Shown here: one piece after another, positions 35,789 through 43,334 of the stretch
Layout of the letters: the number at the start of each line of letters is the position of its first letter
Numbering within the stretch: the first letter of the stretch is position 1
Source: Oscillospiraceae bacterium
GTDB lineage: Bacteria; Bacillota; Clostridia; Oscillospirales; Oscillospiraceae
DNA length: 44,979 nucleotides
Assembly: GCA_017561205.1 (NCBI GenBank)
Contig: JAFZDL010000055.1
Coordinates: forward strand, 1 to 44,979
Direction: 5' to 3'
Position numbers and translations under genes: made by a program
Notes under the pieces: generated by a model
What the model was told of the DNA's origin: nothing
The model's database searches: none
Seen by the model: only the letters and a program-made list of their open reading frames with translations

Positions 35789-37384
35789 ATGCCGCCTATT
35801 CCATACAACACACTTTCCACTGAAGCACTGAGCGAGTACTTTCCGGTGGTAATATATGCCCGGTATTCCAGCCAAGGGCAGCGCGAGGAATCCATAGAGG
35901 GCCAGCTCCGGGAATGCAGGGCATTTGCAGAGCGGAACGGCTGGACAATCGTGGGTGAATACATTGACCGGGCACTGTCCGGCAAGACTGACAAGCGTGA
36001 CGATTTCCAGCGGATGATCAAGGACAGCGAGAAGGGCCACTTCCGCGGTGTCCTGATGTACACGTTGGACCGCTTTGCCCGGAACCGATATGATTCCGCA
36101 ATGTACAAGGCAAGACTGAAAAAGAACGGTGTCCGGGTGTTTTATGCCAAGCAGTCCATCCCTGATGGCCCGGAAGGTATTATTCTGGAATCCGTACTAG
36201 AGGGCTATGCAGAATACTACTCCGAAAATCTATCCAGAAATGTGAGGCGGGGAATGATGGAGAACGCATTGCAGTGCAAGACTACCGGTGGCCTCTGCCT
36301 TGGTTACCGGAAGGCAAAAGACGATACATGGGAGATAGAACCTGTCGGTGCAAAAGTGGTCCAAGAGATCTTCCAGCTCTATGCAGACGGCACCTCCGCC
36401 ACGCAGGTGATCGCCTATTGCAACGAAAAAGGTTATAAGACTGCACGAGGGAAAGCCTTCACCCGGAACAGCCTGCATACGATCCTGCGGAACAGAAAGT
36501 ATATCGGCATATATGAGTATGAGGATGTGTGCGTGGAGGGTGGCATACCGGCGATCATCAGCACAGAACTATTTGACCGGGTGCAGGCCCGGCTGAAGCA
36601 CAACTATTCCGCCAGAGCCAAAGCAAAGGCCACCACAGACTACCTGCTTACAACAAAGGTTTTCTGTGGTCACTGTGGATCTCCTATGATCGGTGAGAGC
36701 GGTACATCCCGGCATGGTACCACATATCACTATTACAAATGCGCTTGCCGCAAACGCAGTGCCAATGCCTGCCAGAAGAAAACAGAAAAGAAAGAGTGGC
36801 TAGAAGCCTTTGTGGTAAGGACTATTGTGGAGAAGGCTCTAACGGATGATAATATCGATGAGATATCAACCAATGCAGCTGCTCTCTATGAGAAGGAATG
36901 CGCCGACACACGGCTGCTGGTGAGCTTGGAGCAATCTTTGGGCGATACTACCACCCGGCTGAAGAATATTCTGGATCTGATGGAACAGGGCATTGCCACT
37001 GCAAGCACCAAGGACAGGCTGCTGGAGCTGGAGGAACGGAAGCAGGATCTGGAATGCAAGATTGACCGGGAGCGCAGAAAAAAGCCGACCCTGACTAAAG
37101 AACGCATTGCACATTGGTTGATGTCCTTCCGAGACGGTGATGTCAATGATCCGGAACACCAGCAGAGAGTAATCGACACACTGTTGAATTCAGTTTATAT
37201 CTATGATACGGATGGTGGCGGTCGACGATTTGTTTTCACATTCAATCTGTCCAAGAATCACACCGCCACACTGACCCTGTCCGACATTTCGGATATTGTG
37301 TGTTCCGGTGTACCAGAAAAGCAGATATCCCATTTGGGATATCTGCTTTTTTTGCTTACACGTCGAGGGACTCGAATAGTCTAA
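35789..37384 (+). CDS. Large serine integrase; last 22 codons are host DNA past attR
   Basis: 531 residues in the integrated form. The resolvase N-terminal domain has YARYSSQG with the catalytic Ser27 and GQLRECRAFAERNGW. DRFARN occurs near 92-97 and the recombinase domain runs through about residue 290. A zinc ribbon (FCGHCG, then CACRKR and NAC) with a coiled coil follows (about 360-430). AAGGAG lies six bases before the ATG. attR falls at codons about 506-509 (tcc ggt gta cca). Codons 510-531 (EKQISHLGYLLFLLTRRGTRIV in two parts) are templated by the host hairpin at 37318-37353. In the rebuilt attP the frame instead gives a 25-residue tail ending EDVG at a stop codon (2261-2263). The catalytic core is complete. 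Confidence 0.93.
   Translation: MPPIPYNTLSTEALSEYFPVVIYARYSSQGQREESIEGQLRECRAFAERNGWTIVGEYIDRALSGKTDKRDDFQRMIKDSEKGHFRGVLMYTLDRFARNRYDSAMYKARLKKNGVRVFYAKQSIPDGPEGIILESVLEGYAEYYSENLSRNVRRGMMENALQCKTTGGLCLGYRKAKDDTWEIEPVGAKVVQEIFQLYADGTSATQVIAYCNEKGYKTARGKAFTRNSLHTILRNRKYIGIYEYEDVCVEGGIPAIISTELFDRVQARLKHNYSARAKAKATTDYLLTTKVFCGHCGSPMIGESGTSRHGTTYHYYKCACRKRSANACQKKTEKKEWLEAFVVRTIVEKALTDDNIDEISTNAAALYEKECADTRLLVSLEQSLGDTTTRLKNILDLMEQGIATASTKDRLLELEERKQDLECKIDRERRKKPTLTKERIAHWLMSFRDGDVNDPEHQQRVIDTLLNSVYIYDTDGGGRRFVFTFNLSKNHTATLTLSDISDIVCSGVPEKQISHLGYLLFLLTRRGTRIV
37303..37315 (+). other. Putative attR (right attachment site) inside the integrase gene
   Basis: TTCCGGTGTACCA, matching the tRNA-Arg 3' end (TTCCGGCGTACCA at 2173-2185) in 12 of 13 bases. 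Left of it is phage DNA, right of it the host sequence that presumably followed tRNA-Arg. Confidence 0.75.
37318..37353 (+). terminator. Probable original tRNA-Arg terminator, repeat unit hairpin 1
   Basis: A perfect 14-bp stem (AAAGCAGATATCCC / GGGATATCTGCTTT) with loop ATTT, then TTTT and more. It lies three bases after the attR core, where it would have followed tRNA-Arg at once before integration. Its inner GATATCCC/GGGATATC is shared with the hairpin at 40469-40500, while the outer three base pairs differ in a compensated way. Confidence 0.85.
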
Positions 37385-37478
37385 ATGCAACGCGGATGAG
37401 CGTTGCTGCCGACGGCTCGACGGAGGCAAACCTTAATTTTCATTCCCTGTGGAAAATGAAAACGCAAACGAGTCCCTT
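37365..37478. repeat. Structured repeat element, copy 1
   Basis: About 114 bp. The outer stem is GAGGGACTCG / CGAGTCCCTT. Inside are a hairpin GCAACGC-GGATGA-GCGTTGC, a conserved CCGACGGCTCGACGG segment, and an AT-rich hairpin TTTTCATT / AATGAAAA. Copy 2 (40516-40631) has the same layout with paired changes in the first hairpin, which points to selection on folding, either as RNA or as single-stranded DNA. Confidence 0.7.
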
Positions 37479-37671
37479 CCGTTGTATCATTAAACAGATC
37501 TCTACTATCCACTATTATTTATTATTTGTAACACATCATTGTAACACCTACAATAGTGCCTTTCCTCGGCAGGTCATACAACTTGCATTTTACGTCTTCA
37601 TTTGATAAAATAATGGAAATATTTCCAGTCACAAAAAGGAATTTCCAAAGAATAGAAAGGTCAAAATTGCA
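37479..37671 (+). promoter_or_regulatory. Spacer upstream of yfhO with a promoter
   Basis: TTGCAT (37583-37588) and TAAAAT (37606-37611) with a 17-bp spacer form a good sigma-A promoter for the downstream gene. The rest of the spacer is AT-rich. TTGTATCATTAAACAG near 37482 resembles the sequence just before the second repeat (TTGTACCATTAAACAG near 40459). Confidence 0.65.
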
Positions 37672-40311
37672 ATGAAAATTATGTTGTGTCATAATAGTGC
37701 GGTTCGGAAGCCGTGGATATTAGGGATCCTTTCCTGGTTGATACCAGGCGGAATTTTTTTACTTTCAATGGCATTAATCGGCGCAGCTCCCTTTGGTGAT
37801 GAAACAATCCTCTTACGGGATTCTGTGGGACAGTATTTGGATTTTATTAACTATTTTAAAACAGTGTTGCGTGGAGAAAATGATCTTTTCTATACCTTCA
37901 GTAAGACACTGGGTGGAGATTTGCTGAGTTTAGCGTCCTATTATCTGCTCAGTCCGTTTAACCTGTTGTTCATATTCTCTACAAATGAGAATATCCCCCT
38001 GTTTTATACGGCAGTTGTGGTACTGAAACTGTCTGCCTGCGGAGGAGCTTTCTGCTGGGCAGCCCTGAAGCGGGAAGACGCGAAATACAGCCACCTGCTG
38101 TTCTCCACCGCCTATGCGCTGATGTCATATAATATTCTGTACCAATGGAATATTATGTGGCTTGACGGTGTAATGATCCTGCCGTTACTTGGATTGGGCA
38201 TAGAACGCATATGGGAAAGAAAGTCTCCTGTACTGTATATATTTAGTCTTGGATACGCACTTGTTACAAATTTTTACATAGGGTATATGCTTTGTGTTGC
38301 GTCGGTCCTCTTTTCTTTTGCGCGGTTTCTTCTGTATAAGGGCAACTTGCGAGAACGCTGTGGACTGTTGAGAAAATATCTTTTTGCCTCCTGTGTAGGA
38401 GGATTGGGAACAGCATTTGTTTGGCTGCCATCATTTTTATCTCTGCGAAAAGGGCGGCCGCAATTCGACGAGAGTATTTTTTCATTTGTGCTAAATTTTG
38501 ACCCGCCAGAGTTAACTGCAAAGCTAGTAGCAGGCGCAGGTGGACCGGAACAACTAGGAAATGGCCTGCCGCATATTTTTTGCGGAACGTTGACTCTGTT
38601 CTTGGTATTTCTGTTTTTCTTTTCAAAAAAAGTGCCTTGGAAAGTTCGCATCACAGTACTCTGCACAGTTCTGACTATAACAGGAAGCTTTTTCTTCCGT
38701 TTCACCGATGTGGCCTGGCATGGTTTTTCACCTAATAATTCCTTTAATTTCCGATATGCCTTTATTTTGTCGTATCTTTTAATTATGATCGCTCAGCATA
38801 CACTATCCAAGAAAATTCCAATCAGCTTTTTAGGAAGTCTCGCTGCTGCAATACCCTTGGGTGTTATCTATATTTTTCTATTAACAAAGGATTATGATTA
38901 TGTACAGCCGGTGGGTATCGGCTTGGGCACCTGCGTGGTGACAGTCTTTTTGATCTTCGGAAATCGCCTGGGAGGTAAAAAGCTGGCATACCTTTTGCTC
39001 TGCGCAGTCAGTATAGTAGAACTTGGAGTAAACAGCTTTTTGCTGCTAGATGGTGTTGTAGGAGAAGTGTGGACGCTGCGGATGTCGGAATGGAACAGTC
39101 AAATCCCCAAGATTACGCAGGCAGTAGATTATGTAAAGCAACAAGATACATCGTTTTACCGAATGGAAAAGACTTTCCAAAGGACCCACAACGATGCCAT
39201 GTTTTTTGCGTATAACGGTCTTAGCCACTTCAGTTCGGCGGAGCGAGCCTTTGTTCCAGAATTTACAGAAAAAATGGGTCTGCGTAATCATCTTGAAGCT
39301 TGGACTTATTACAACGCAGGATCCACGGCAGAGGTGGATTCACTGCTGGGTATCAAGTATGTGCTGAGCAAAGCGGACCTGACCCATCAGAAAGGATATA
39401 CGCTGCTGACGAAGATTGAGGATATCGGTGTTTATCAAAATCACAATGCGCTACCCATTGCTATGCTAGCAGATCCCCAAATTGTGGAAGTCTCCATGGA
39501 TAGGGATAATTATTTCGCTCTGCACAATGAAATATGGAGCAGCATTTGCGGTGAGGAGCTTCAAGTGGTAAACCGTGCAGATCACGATTCGGTCACATTT
39601 GTCAATTTAAAAGAGTCCATAGATGCTGCAGGCAATACTGTTTACAGTAAGATTAACAGCACGCAGGAAGCAATTTGCCGCTACGAGATCACAATCACAC
39701 AACACAAGCCCCTGTATTTTTATTTTTCAGCACCGGATACGCAAAATGTAACTGTACGTGTAAACGGCGAAGATCAAGGTGTATATTTCGATGTTTACCG
39801 ATGGGATATGTCCAGTGCAGGAACGTATCAGCCGGGAGATTCTGTTGTGATTGAGCTGGTTCCCGGCACAGATACAATGACGGTGAACGAAAGCTATTTT
39901 TACTATGAGGATCTGCAAGCACTCACGATGGCATCCCAAAGTATCCAGGACAACCACGTAGTTGTGCAAAGTCAATCCAGCTCCCACCTGACCGGAGAAA
40001 TAACTTCCCGGCAGGACGGCTATCTTCTGTTTACGATTCCTTATGACCAGGGTTGGCAACTGTGTATAGATGGAAACCCAGTGCAAACTGTAAAGGGGTT
40101 GGATACCTTTTTGGCGGCACAGATCACAGCCGGTACCCATAGATTCACCTTGCATTATACTCCCGATGGCCTGTATATTGGCTGTGTGCTGTCACTAATC
40201 ACAATGACGGTAGCACTGGTGCGTACGTTGCACAGAAGGCGCTCCTTAGCATCTGGCGACCACAGTATACCCATATGTTCTACTGCATCTGCCACTGACA
40301 GTACAGAATAA
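37672..40311 (+). CDS. YfhO-family polytopic membrane protein
   Basis: 879 residues of the YfhO (DUF6541-like, GT-C-type fold) family. The first about 470 residues contain roughly 11-12 transmembrane helices, with the conserved early extracellular loop DSVGQYLDFINYFKTVLRG and YNILYQWNIMWLDGVMILPLLGLG. The C-terminal about 380 residues are an extracytoplasmic beta-rich domain (YLLFTIPYDQGWQLCIDGN) followed by a last membrane segment at about 840-860. YfhO proteins are linked to glycosylation of teichoic acid or other wall polymers in Bacillus. Its base composition is AT-richer than its neighbours, and it is flanked by the two repeat copies, so horizontal gain is possible. It has a weak ribosome site (AAAGGTC). 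Confidence 0.92.
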   Translation: MKIMLCHNSAVRKPWILGILSWLIPGGIFLLSMALIGAAPFGDETILLRDSVGQYLDFINYFKTVLRGENDLFYTFSKTLGGDLLSLASYYLLSPFNLLFIFSTNENIPLFYTAVVVLKLSACGGAFCWAALKREDAKYSHLLFSTAYALMSYNILYQWNIMWLDGVMILPLLGLGIERIWERKSPVLYIFSLGYALVTNFYIGYMLCVASVLFSFARFLLYKGNLRERCGLLRKYLFASCVGGLGTAFVWLPSFLSLRKGRPQFDESIFSFVLNFDPPELTAKLVAGAGGPEQLGNGLPHIFCGTLTLFLVFLFFFSKKVPWKVRITVLCTVLTITGSFFFRFTDVAWHGFSPNNSFNFRYAFILSYLLIMIAQHTLSKKIPISFLGSLAAAIPLGVIYIFLLTKDYDYVQPVGIGLGTCVVTVFLIFGNRLGGKKLAYLLLCAVSIVELGVNSFLLLDGVVGEVWTLRMSEWNSQIPKITQAVDYVKQQDTSFYRMEKTFQRTHNDAMFFAYNGLSHFSSAERAFVPEFTEKMGLRNHLEAWTYYNAGSTAEVDSLLGIKYVLSKADLTHQKGYTLLTKIEDIGVYQNHNALPIAMLADPQIVEVSMDRDNYFALHNEIWSSICGEELQVVNRADHDSVTFVNLKESIDAAGNTVYSKINSTQEAICRYEITITQHKPLYFYFSAPDTQNVTVRVNGEDQGVYFDVYRWDMSSAGTYQPGDSVVIELVPGTDTMTVNESYFYYEDLQALTMASQSIQDNHVVVQSQSSSHLTGEITSRQDGYLLFTIPYDQGWQLCIDGNPVQTVKGLDTFLAAQITAGTHRFTLHYTPDGLYIGCVLSLITMTVALVRTLHRRRSLASGDHSIPICSTASATDSTE

Positions 40312-40468
40312 TGCTACCCGTCCGGCACACGCCGCCTATAGAGTGGCAAGAGAACGGATTGCCATGTTGCTTTGCTCCTTGCAATGACATACTCTCCTGT
40401 ACTCTTGTGTAAAAGGTGTTGGTATTACTCGCTTTTTACTCAACCCCCATAAGAACAATTGTACCATT

Positions 40469-40500
40469 AAACAGGATATCCCATCCGGGATATCCTGTTT
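40469..40500. terminator. Terminator after yfhO, repeat unit hairpin 2
   Basis: A perfect 14-bp stem AAACAGGATATCCC / GGGATATCCTGTTT with loop ATCC, followed by AATTTTT. The inner GATATCCC/GGGATATC is shared with 37318-37353; the outer part differs in a compensated way (AAACAG / CTGTTT against AAAGCA / TGCTTT). Confidence 0.85.
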
Positions 40501-40515
40501 AATTTTTATGTAAGG

Positions 40516-40631
40516 AAGGGACTCGAACGATTAAATGCAACAGTCCGGTTGACTGTTGCCGCCGACGGCTCGACGGAGGCGAACCTTAATTTTCATTCCC
40601 TGTGGGAAATGAAAATACAAACGAGTCCCTT
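40516..40631. repeat. Structured repeat element, copy 2
   Basis: About 116 bp. The outer stem is AAGGGACTCG / CGAGTCCCTT. Inside are GCAACAGTC-CGGTT-GACTGTTGC, the conserved CCGACGGCTCGACGG segment, and TTTTCATTCCC / GGGAAATGAAAA. It is a direct repeat of 37365-37478, with the GATATCCC hairpin preceding it in the same way at 16 bp (12 bp in copy 1). Confidence 0.7.
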
Positions 40632-40682
40632 TCGGCCTTTGTATAAAACAATGACAATATAGCCAACATAGCATTTTCCCTC

Positions 40683-40711
40683 TTGTTTTTTTCTGCAAGA
40701 GCGGTTATAAT
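40683..40711 (+). promoter_or_regulatory. Promoter of the DUF1858 gene
   Basis: TTGTTT (40683-40688) and TATAAT (40706-40711) with a 17-bp spacer, 30 bp upstream of the start codon. The -10 box is perfect. Confidence 0.85.
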
Positions 40712-40741
40712 ATGGCAAGAAAAAGATTAGGAGGTCATATT

Positions 40742-40978
40742 ATGGCTGTTAAAATTGAGAAAGAAACCATTATCGGTGATGTTTTGGACATCGCACCCCA
40801 CGCAGCACCTTTGTTCTTCGCAATCGGTATGCACTGCCTGGGCTGCCCCTCTTCCCGCGGTGAAACCGTCGAGGAAGCCTGCGCCGTTCACGGCATCGAC
40901 TGCGAGCCTTTCCTGGCTCAGCTGAATCACTTTCTGGAGGCCTACGAGGCTGATCAGGCTGCGAAAGCAGAAAAGTAA
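40742..40978 (+). CDS. DUF1858 domain protein
   Basis: 78 residues, starting at the ATG at 40742 (MAVKIEKETIIGDVL) with GGAGG seven bases upstream. The DUF1858 core is intact: TIIGDVLDIAPHAAPLFFAIGMHCLGCPSSRGETVEEACAVHG. The MHCLGCP motif with two Cys may form a redox site. The family is often found next to hybrid cluster protein genes and is tied to iron-sulfur or redox metabolism, but the exact role is unknown. The gene is monocistronic, with its own promoter and terminator. Confidence 0.92.
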   Translation: MAVKIEKETIIGDVLDIAPHAAPLFFAIGMHCLGCPSSRGETVEEACAVHGIDCEPFLAQLNHFLEAYEADQAAKAEK

Positions 40979-40985
40979 TCACCGG

Positions 40986-41022
40986 CCATACCATCCCGTT
41001 TCGCCGGGATGGTATTTTTTTA
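40986..41022 (+). terminator. Terminator after the DUF1858 gene
   Basis: ACCATCCCG / CGGGATGGT with loop TTTCGC-like and a following T7 run, ending 13 bp before the trmK start. Confidence 0.9.
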
Positions 41023-41034
41023 TGAGGTAAGCGT

Positions 41035-41721
41035 ATGAAGATTCCCCTGTCAAGTCGGCTTTTGGCCTGCTGTGATTTTATTACCCCCGGTGACCGGGTG
41101 GCGGATATCGGCTGTGACCATGGGTACTTAGGTATTTATTTACTGCATAAGGGCATTGCCAGCGCAGTAATCGCGTCTGATATCAACGAAGGTCCTCTGC
41201 AAAGCGCTGTCCGCAACAGTGAGAAATTCGGTGTACGAGATAAAATTTCTTTTTATCTTTCTGACGGTGTGCAAAATATCCCCCGGGAGTTTGATACTAT
41301 GGTATGCGCCGGAATGGGCGGTGACACAATGGTGTCCATTCTTTCCGATGCGCCCTGGCTGCAAAGCAAGCAGTATCGGCTGATACTGCAATGTCAGTCC
41401 AAGACACCGCTGCTGCGGAAGTATTTATCGGATACAGGCTGGCGAATCTCCCAAGAAAAAGTCTTGAAGGATGGCAAATTCCTCTATACTGTGATGGAGG
41501 TTCTTTGGCAGCCGGATTCTCCCACGCTGACCCCGACTCAATGCTACATCCCCCCTGCCCTAATTGAATCAGAGGAAGCCGTTGCTTATCGCAATTGGGT
41601 AGTGGAAGGTTTGCGGATTGCCACAGCCCATTCTGATGACCCGGAGAAAAAGCAGATTCTAAAAGAGCTTGAGATTGCCACACCAGTGTGCGCACTGGTT
41701 CGCAATGACGTAGAAGAATAG
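41035..41721 (+). CDS. trmK: tRNA (adenine22-N1)-methyltransferase TrmK
   Basis: 228 residues. The AdoMet-binding motif I is VADIGCDHGYLGIYL (about 22-36), followed by VIASDINEGPLQSA (about 45-58) and the family motif MVCAGMGGDTM (about 88-98). TrmK methylates N1 of adenine 22 in tRNA-Ser and other tRNAs of Gram-positive bacteria. Position next to the nif3-like gene is the common clostridial arrangement. The start is ATG 41035, with GAGGTAAGCG upstream. Confidence 0.95.
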   Translation: MKIPLSSRLLACCDFITPGDRVADIGCDHGYLGIYLLHKGIASAVIASDINEGPLQSAVRNSEKFGVRDKISFYLSDGVQNIPREFDTMVCAGMGGDTMVSILSDAPWLQSKQYRLILQCQSKTPLLRKYLSDTGWRISQEKVLKDGKFLYTVMEVLWQPDSPTLTPTQCYIPPALIESEEAVAYRNWVVEGLRIATAHSDDPEKKQILKELEIATPVCALVRNDVEE

Positions 41722-41731
41722 GAGATTTATG

Positions 41732-42502
41732 ATGTCTACTGTAAAAGATATTTTACATTTTATCGAGTCCATTGCGCCCCCCACTTTAAAAATGGAGGGT
41801 GACAATGTGGGTCTTTTGTGCGGTCGGGCTGACAAGGAGGTTAAAACCGTCCTGGTTGCCCTTGATCCCTTCCCCCCTGTATGTCGGGAGGCTGCGGAAG
41901 AACAAGCGGATTTGCTGGTAACGCACCATCCCCTTATTCATGGAAGCATCACATCTGTAACCGATCAGACTACTTATGGACAGGCTATCTTGGAGCTGAT
42001 GGCCCACAACATTTCCGCTGTCAACGCTCACACCAATTTGGATTGCGCCGATGGCGGTGTCAATGACACTTTGGCTGCGCGGCTGGGTTTGTCCCATATT
42101 CAAAAAATCTCTGCTGATCCCTATGGACTTTTGCGGCAGGGACAGGTGGATACCCAGTCTTTGGAGGATTTTCTGGCTAAAGTGAAAGCAAATTTGGGCT
42201 GCGCCGGTCTGCGGTATACCGATGGTGGCAAGGAAGTTCGCAAGGTTGCCGTGGGCGGTGGCTCCTGCGGTTCTGAATTAGCTGCAGTAGCAGCAGCCGG
42301 GTGCGACACCTTTATCACCGCCGATGTGAAGTACAATCAGTTCTGGGATGCCAAGATGCTGGGTATCAATATGATCGATGCCGGTCATTTCCACACGGAG
42401 AATCCAGTGGTGGCTGTCCTGGCAGAGAAAATCCAGGCCGCATTCCCCCGTATCCAGGTAAAAATCTCGAAAAGCCACTGTGACTGCATGAAATTCTATT
42501 GA
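41732..42502 (+). CDS. Nif3-like dinuclear metal centre protein
   Basis: 256 residues of the Nif3/YbgI/YqfO family. The metal ligands appear in LLVTHHPLIHG, AVNAHTNLDCADGGVND, and AGHFHTENPVVAVL near the C-terminus. This is the short form, lacking the PII-like insert of YqfO (about 370 residues). It is suggested to be a GTP cyclohydrolase-like or ring-opening enzyme, but the role is unsettled. AGGAG lies seven bases before ATG 41732; ATG 41729 is an alternative. It is co-transcribed with trmK, 10 bp apart. Confidence 0.94.
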   Translation: MSTVKDILHFIESIAPPTLKMEGDNVGLLCGRADKEVKTVLVALDPFPPVCREAAEEQADLLVTHHPLIHGSITSVTDQTTYGQAILELMAHNISAVNAHTNLDCADGGVNDTLAARLGLSHIQKISADPYGLLRQGQVDTQSLEDFLAKVKANLGCAGLRYTDGGKEVRKVAVGGGSCGSELAAVAAAGCDTFITADVKYNQFWDAKMLGINMIDAGHFHTENPVVAVLAEKIQAAFPRIQVKISKSHCDCMKFY

Positions 42503-42527
42503 TTTTTCCAGTCTGTAGTGCTAAAAT
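42499..42527 (+). promoter_or_regulatory. Promoter of yebC
   Basis: TTGATT (42499-42504) and TAAAAT (42522-42527) with a 17-bp spacer, 33 bp before the yebC start; the -35 box overlaps the stop codon of the previous gene. Confidence 0.75.
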
Positions 42528-42560
42528 AGTTGCGATAATTTTTGAAGGGAAGAAAGAAAT

Positions 42561-43289
42561 ATGTCCGGACATTCCAAATGGCATAATATTCAAAAGACCA
42601 AGGGCGCACAGGACGCGAAACGTGCTGCCGCCTTTACCAAAATCGCCAAGGAGCTGATTGTAGCTGTGAAGGAGGGCGGCGGCATCACCGATCCCGCCAA
42701 CAACTCCCGTTTGGCAACTGTCATTACCAAGGCTAAGGCTGCCAATATGCCCAACGATAACATCAAGCGCTGCCTGGAGAAGGCTGCAGGCGGTGGCGGC
42801 GGCGACAGCTACGAGACCATCACCTACGAAGGCTACGGCCCCGGCGGTGTCGCTGTGATCGTGGAAGCTATGACCGACAACCGTAACCGTACCGCAGGTT
42901 CTATGCGTCACCACTTTGACAAATTCGGCGGAAACCTGGGTGCTTCCGGCTGTGTGGCCTGGAGCTTCGATAAGAAGGGCGTGCTGGTCATCGACAATGA
43001 AGATGGCGACTACGATGAAGAAGAAGTTATGATGGACGCAATGGACGCAGGCGCTGATGATTTCGAGGCCGAGGAAGATTGCTTCACCATCTACACCCTC
43101 CCCGATGATTTTAACGATGTTGTTGCCAAGCTGGATAAGTACAACTTCGTTTCTGCACAGATCGAAATGGTTCCCCAGAACTATCAAAAGCTGGAAACCG
43201 AAGAGCAGGCTACCCAAATGCAGAAGCTCATCGATGCCATGGAAGATGACGACGATGTGCAAAACGTGTGGCACAACTGGGAAGAGTAA
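42561..43289 (+). CDS. yebC: YebC/PmpR-family regulator or translation factor
   Basis: 242 residues, full length. The N-terminal MSGHSKWHNIQKTKGAQDAKRA and the KEGGGITDPANNSRLATVI block are diagnostic of TACO1/YebC. Three domains are expected, and the C-terminal part is acidic (EDGDYDEEEVMMDAMDAGADDFEAEE). Family members were described as transcription regulators and more recently as factors that relieve ribosome stalling at proline-rich stretches. GGGAAGAAAG lies upstream of the ATG. Confidence 0.96.
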   Translation: MSGHSKWHNIQKTKGAQDAKRAAAFTKIAKELIVAVKEGGGITDPANNSRLATVITKAKAANMPNDNIKRCLEKAAGGGGGDSYETITYEGYGPGGVAVIVEAMTDNRNRTAGSMRHHFDKFGGNLGASGCVAWSFDKKGVLVIDNEDGDYDEEEVMMDAMDAGADDFEAEEDCFTIYTLPDDFNDVVAKLDKYNFVSAQIEMVPQNYQKLETEEQATQMQKLIDAMEDDDDVQNVWHNWEE

Positions 43290-43295
43290 TTCACA

Positions 43296-43330
43296 AAAAA
43301 TCCCGCGTGTTCGGTTGAACACGCGGGGTT
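43296..43330. terminator. Bidirectional terminator between yebC and ldh
   Basis: CCCGCGTGTTC / GAACACGCGGG with loop GGTT. There is an A-run on the left and a T-rich stretch on the right, so it can stop both converging transcripts. Confidence 0.9.
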
Positions 43331-43334
43331 AATT

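Larger units (their letters stand above)
2173..37315. mobile_element. Integrated siphovirus-type prophage, about 35.1 kb
   Basis: A contiguous block of phage genes between the putative attL and attR: integrase, repressor pair, replication and recombination functions, terminase, portal, capsid, tail tube, tape measure and holin. Minor capsid proteins 1-3, a tape measure protein and tail assembly chaperones indicate a long flexible tail. All late genes are on the minus strand; the lysogeny genes are on the plus strand at the right end. No lysin, head protease or excisionase is recognisable. No essential structural gene other than the lysin is visibly broken, so the element may be functional, but that is inference. 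Confidence 0.95.

Noticed and set aside
37303-37315. CGAGTCCCTTCCG match between tRNA-Arg (about 2164-2177) and the end of repeat copy 1 (37469-37481) as the attachment core
   Set aside because: Repeat copy 2 also ends CGAGTCCCTT, so this part of the match belongs to the repeat itself. The TTCCGG.GTACCA match at 37303 lies next to the integrase core and gives a coherent attP.
37365-40631. Integron-type attC sites around a gene cassette
   Set aside because: The repeats lack the attC core and R'/R'' boxes, there is no tyrosine integron integrase in the window, and the stems are of a different kind.
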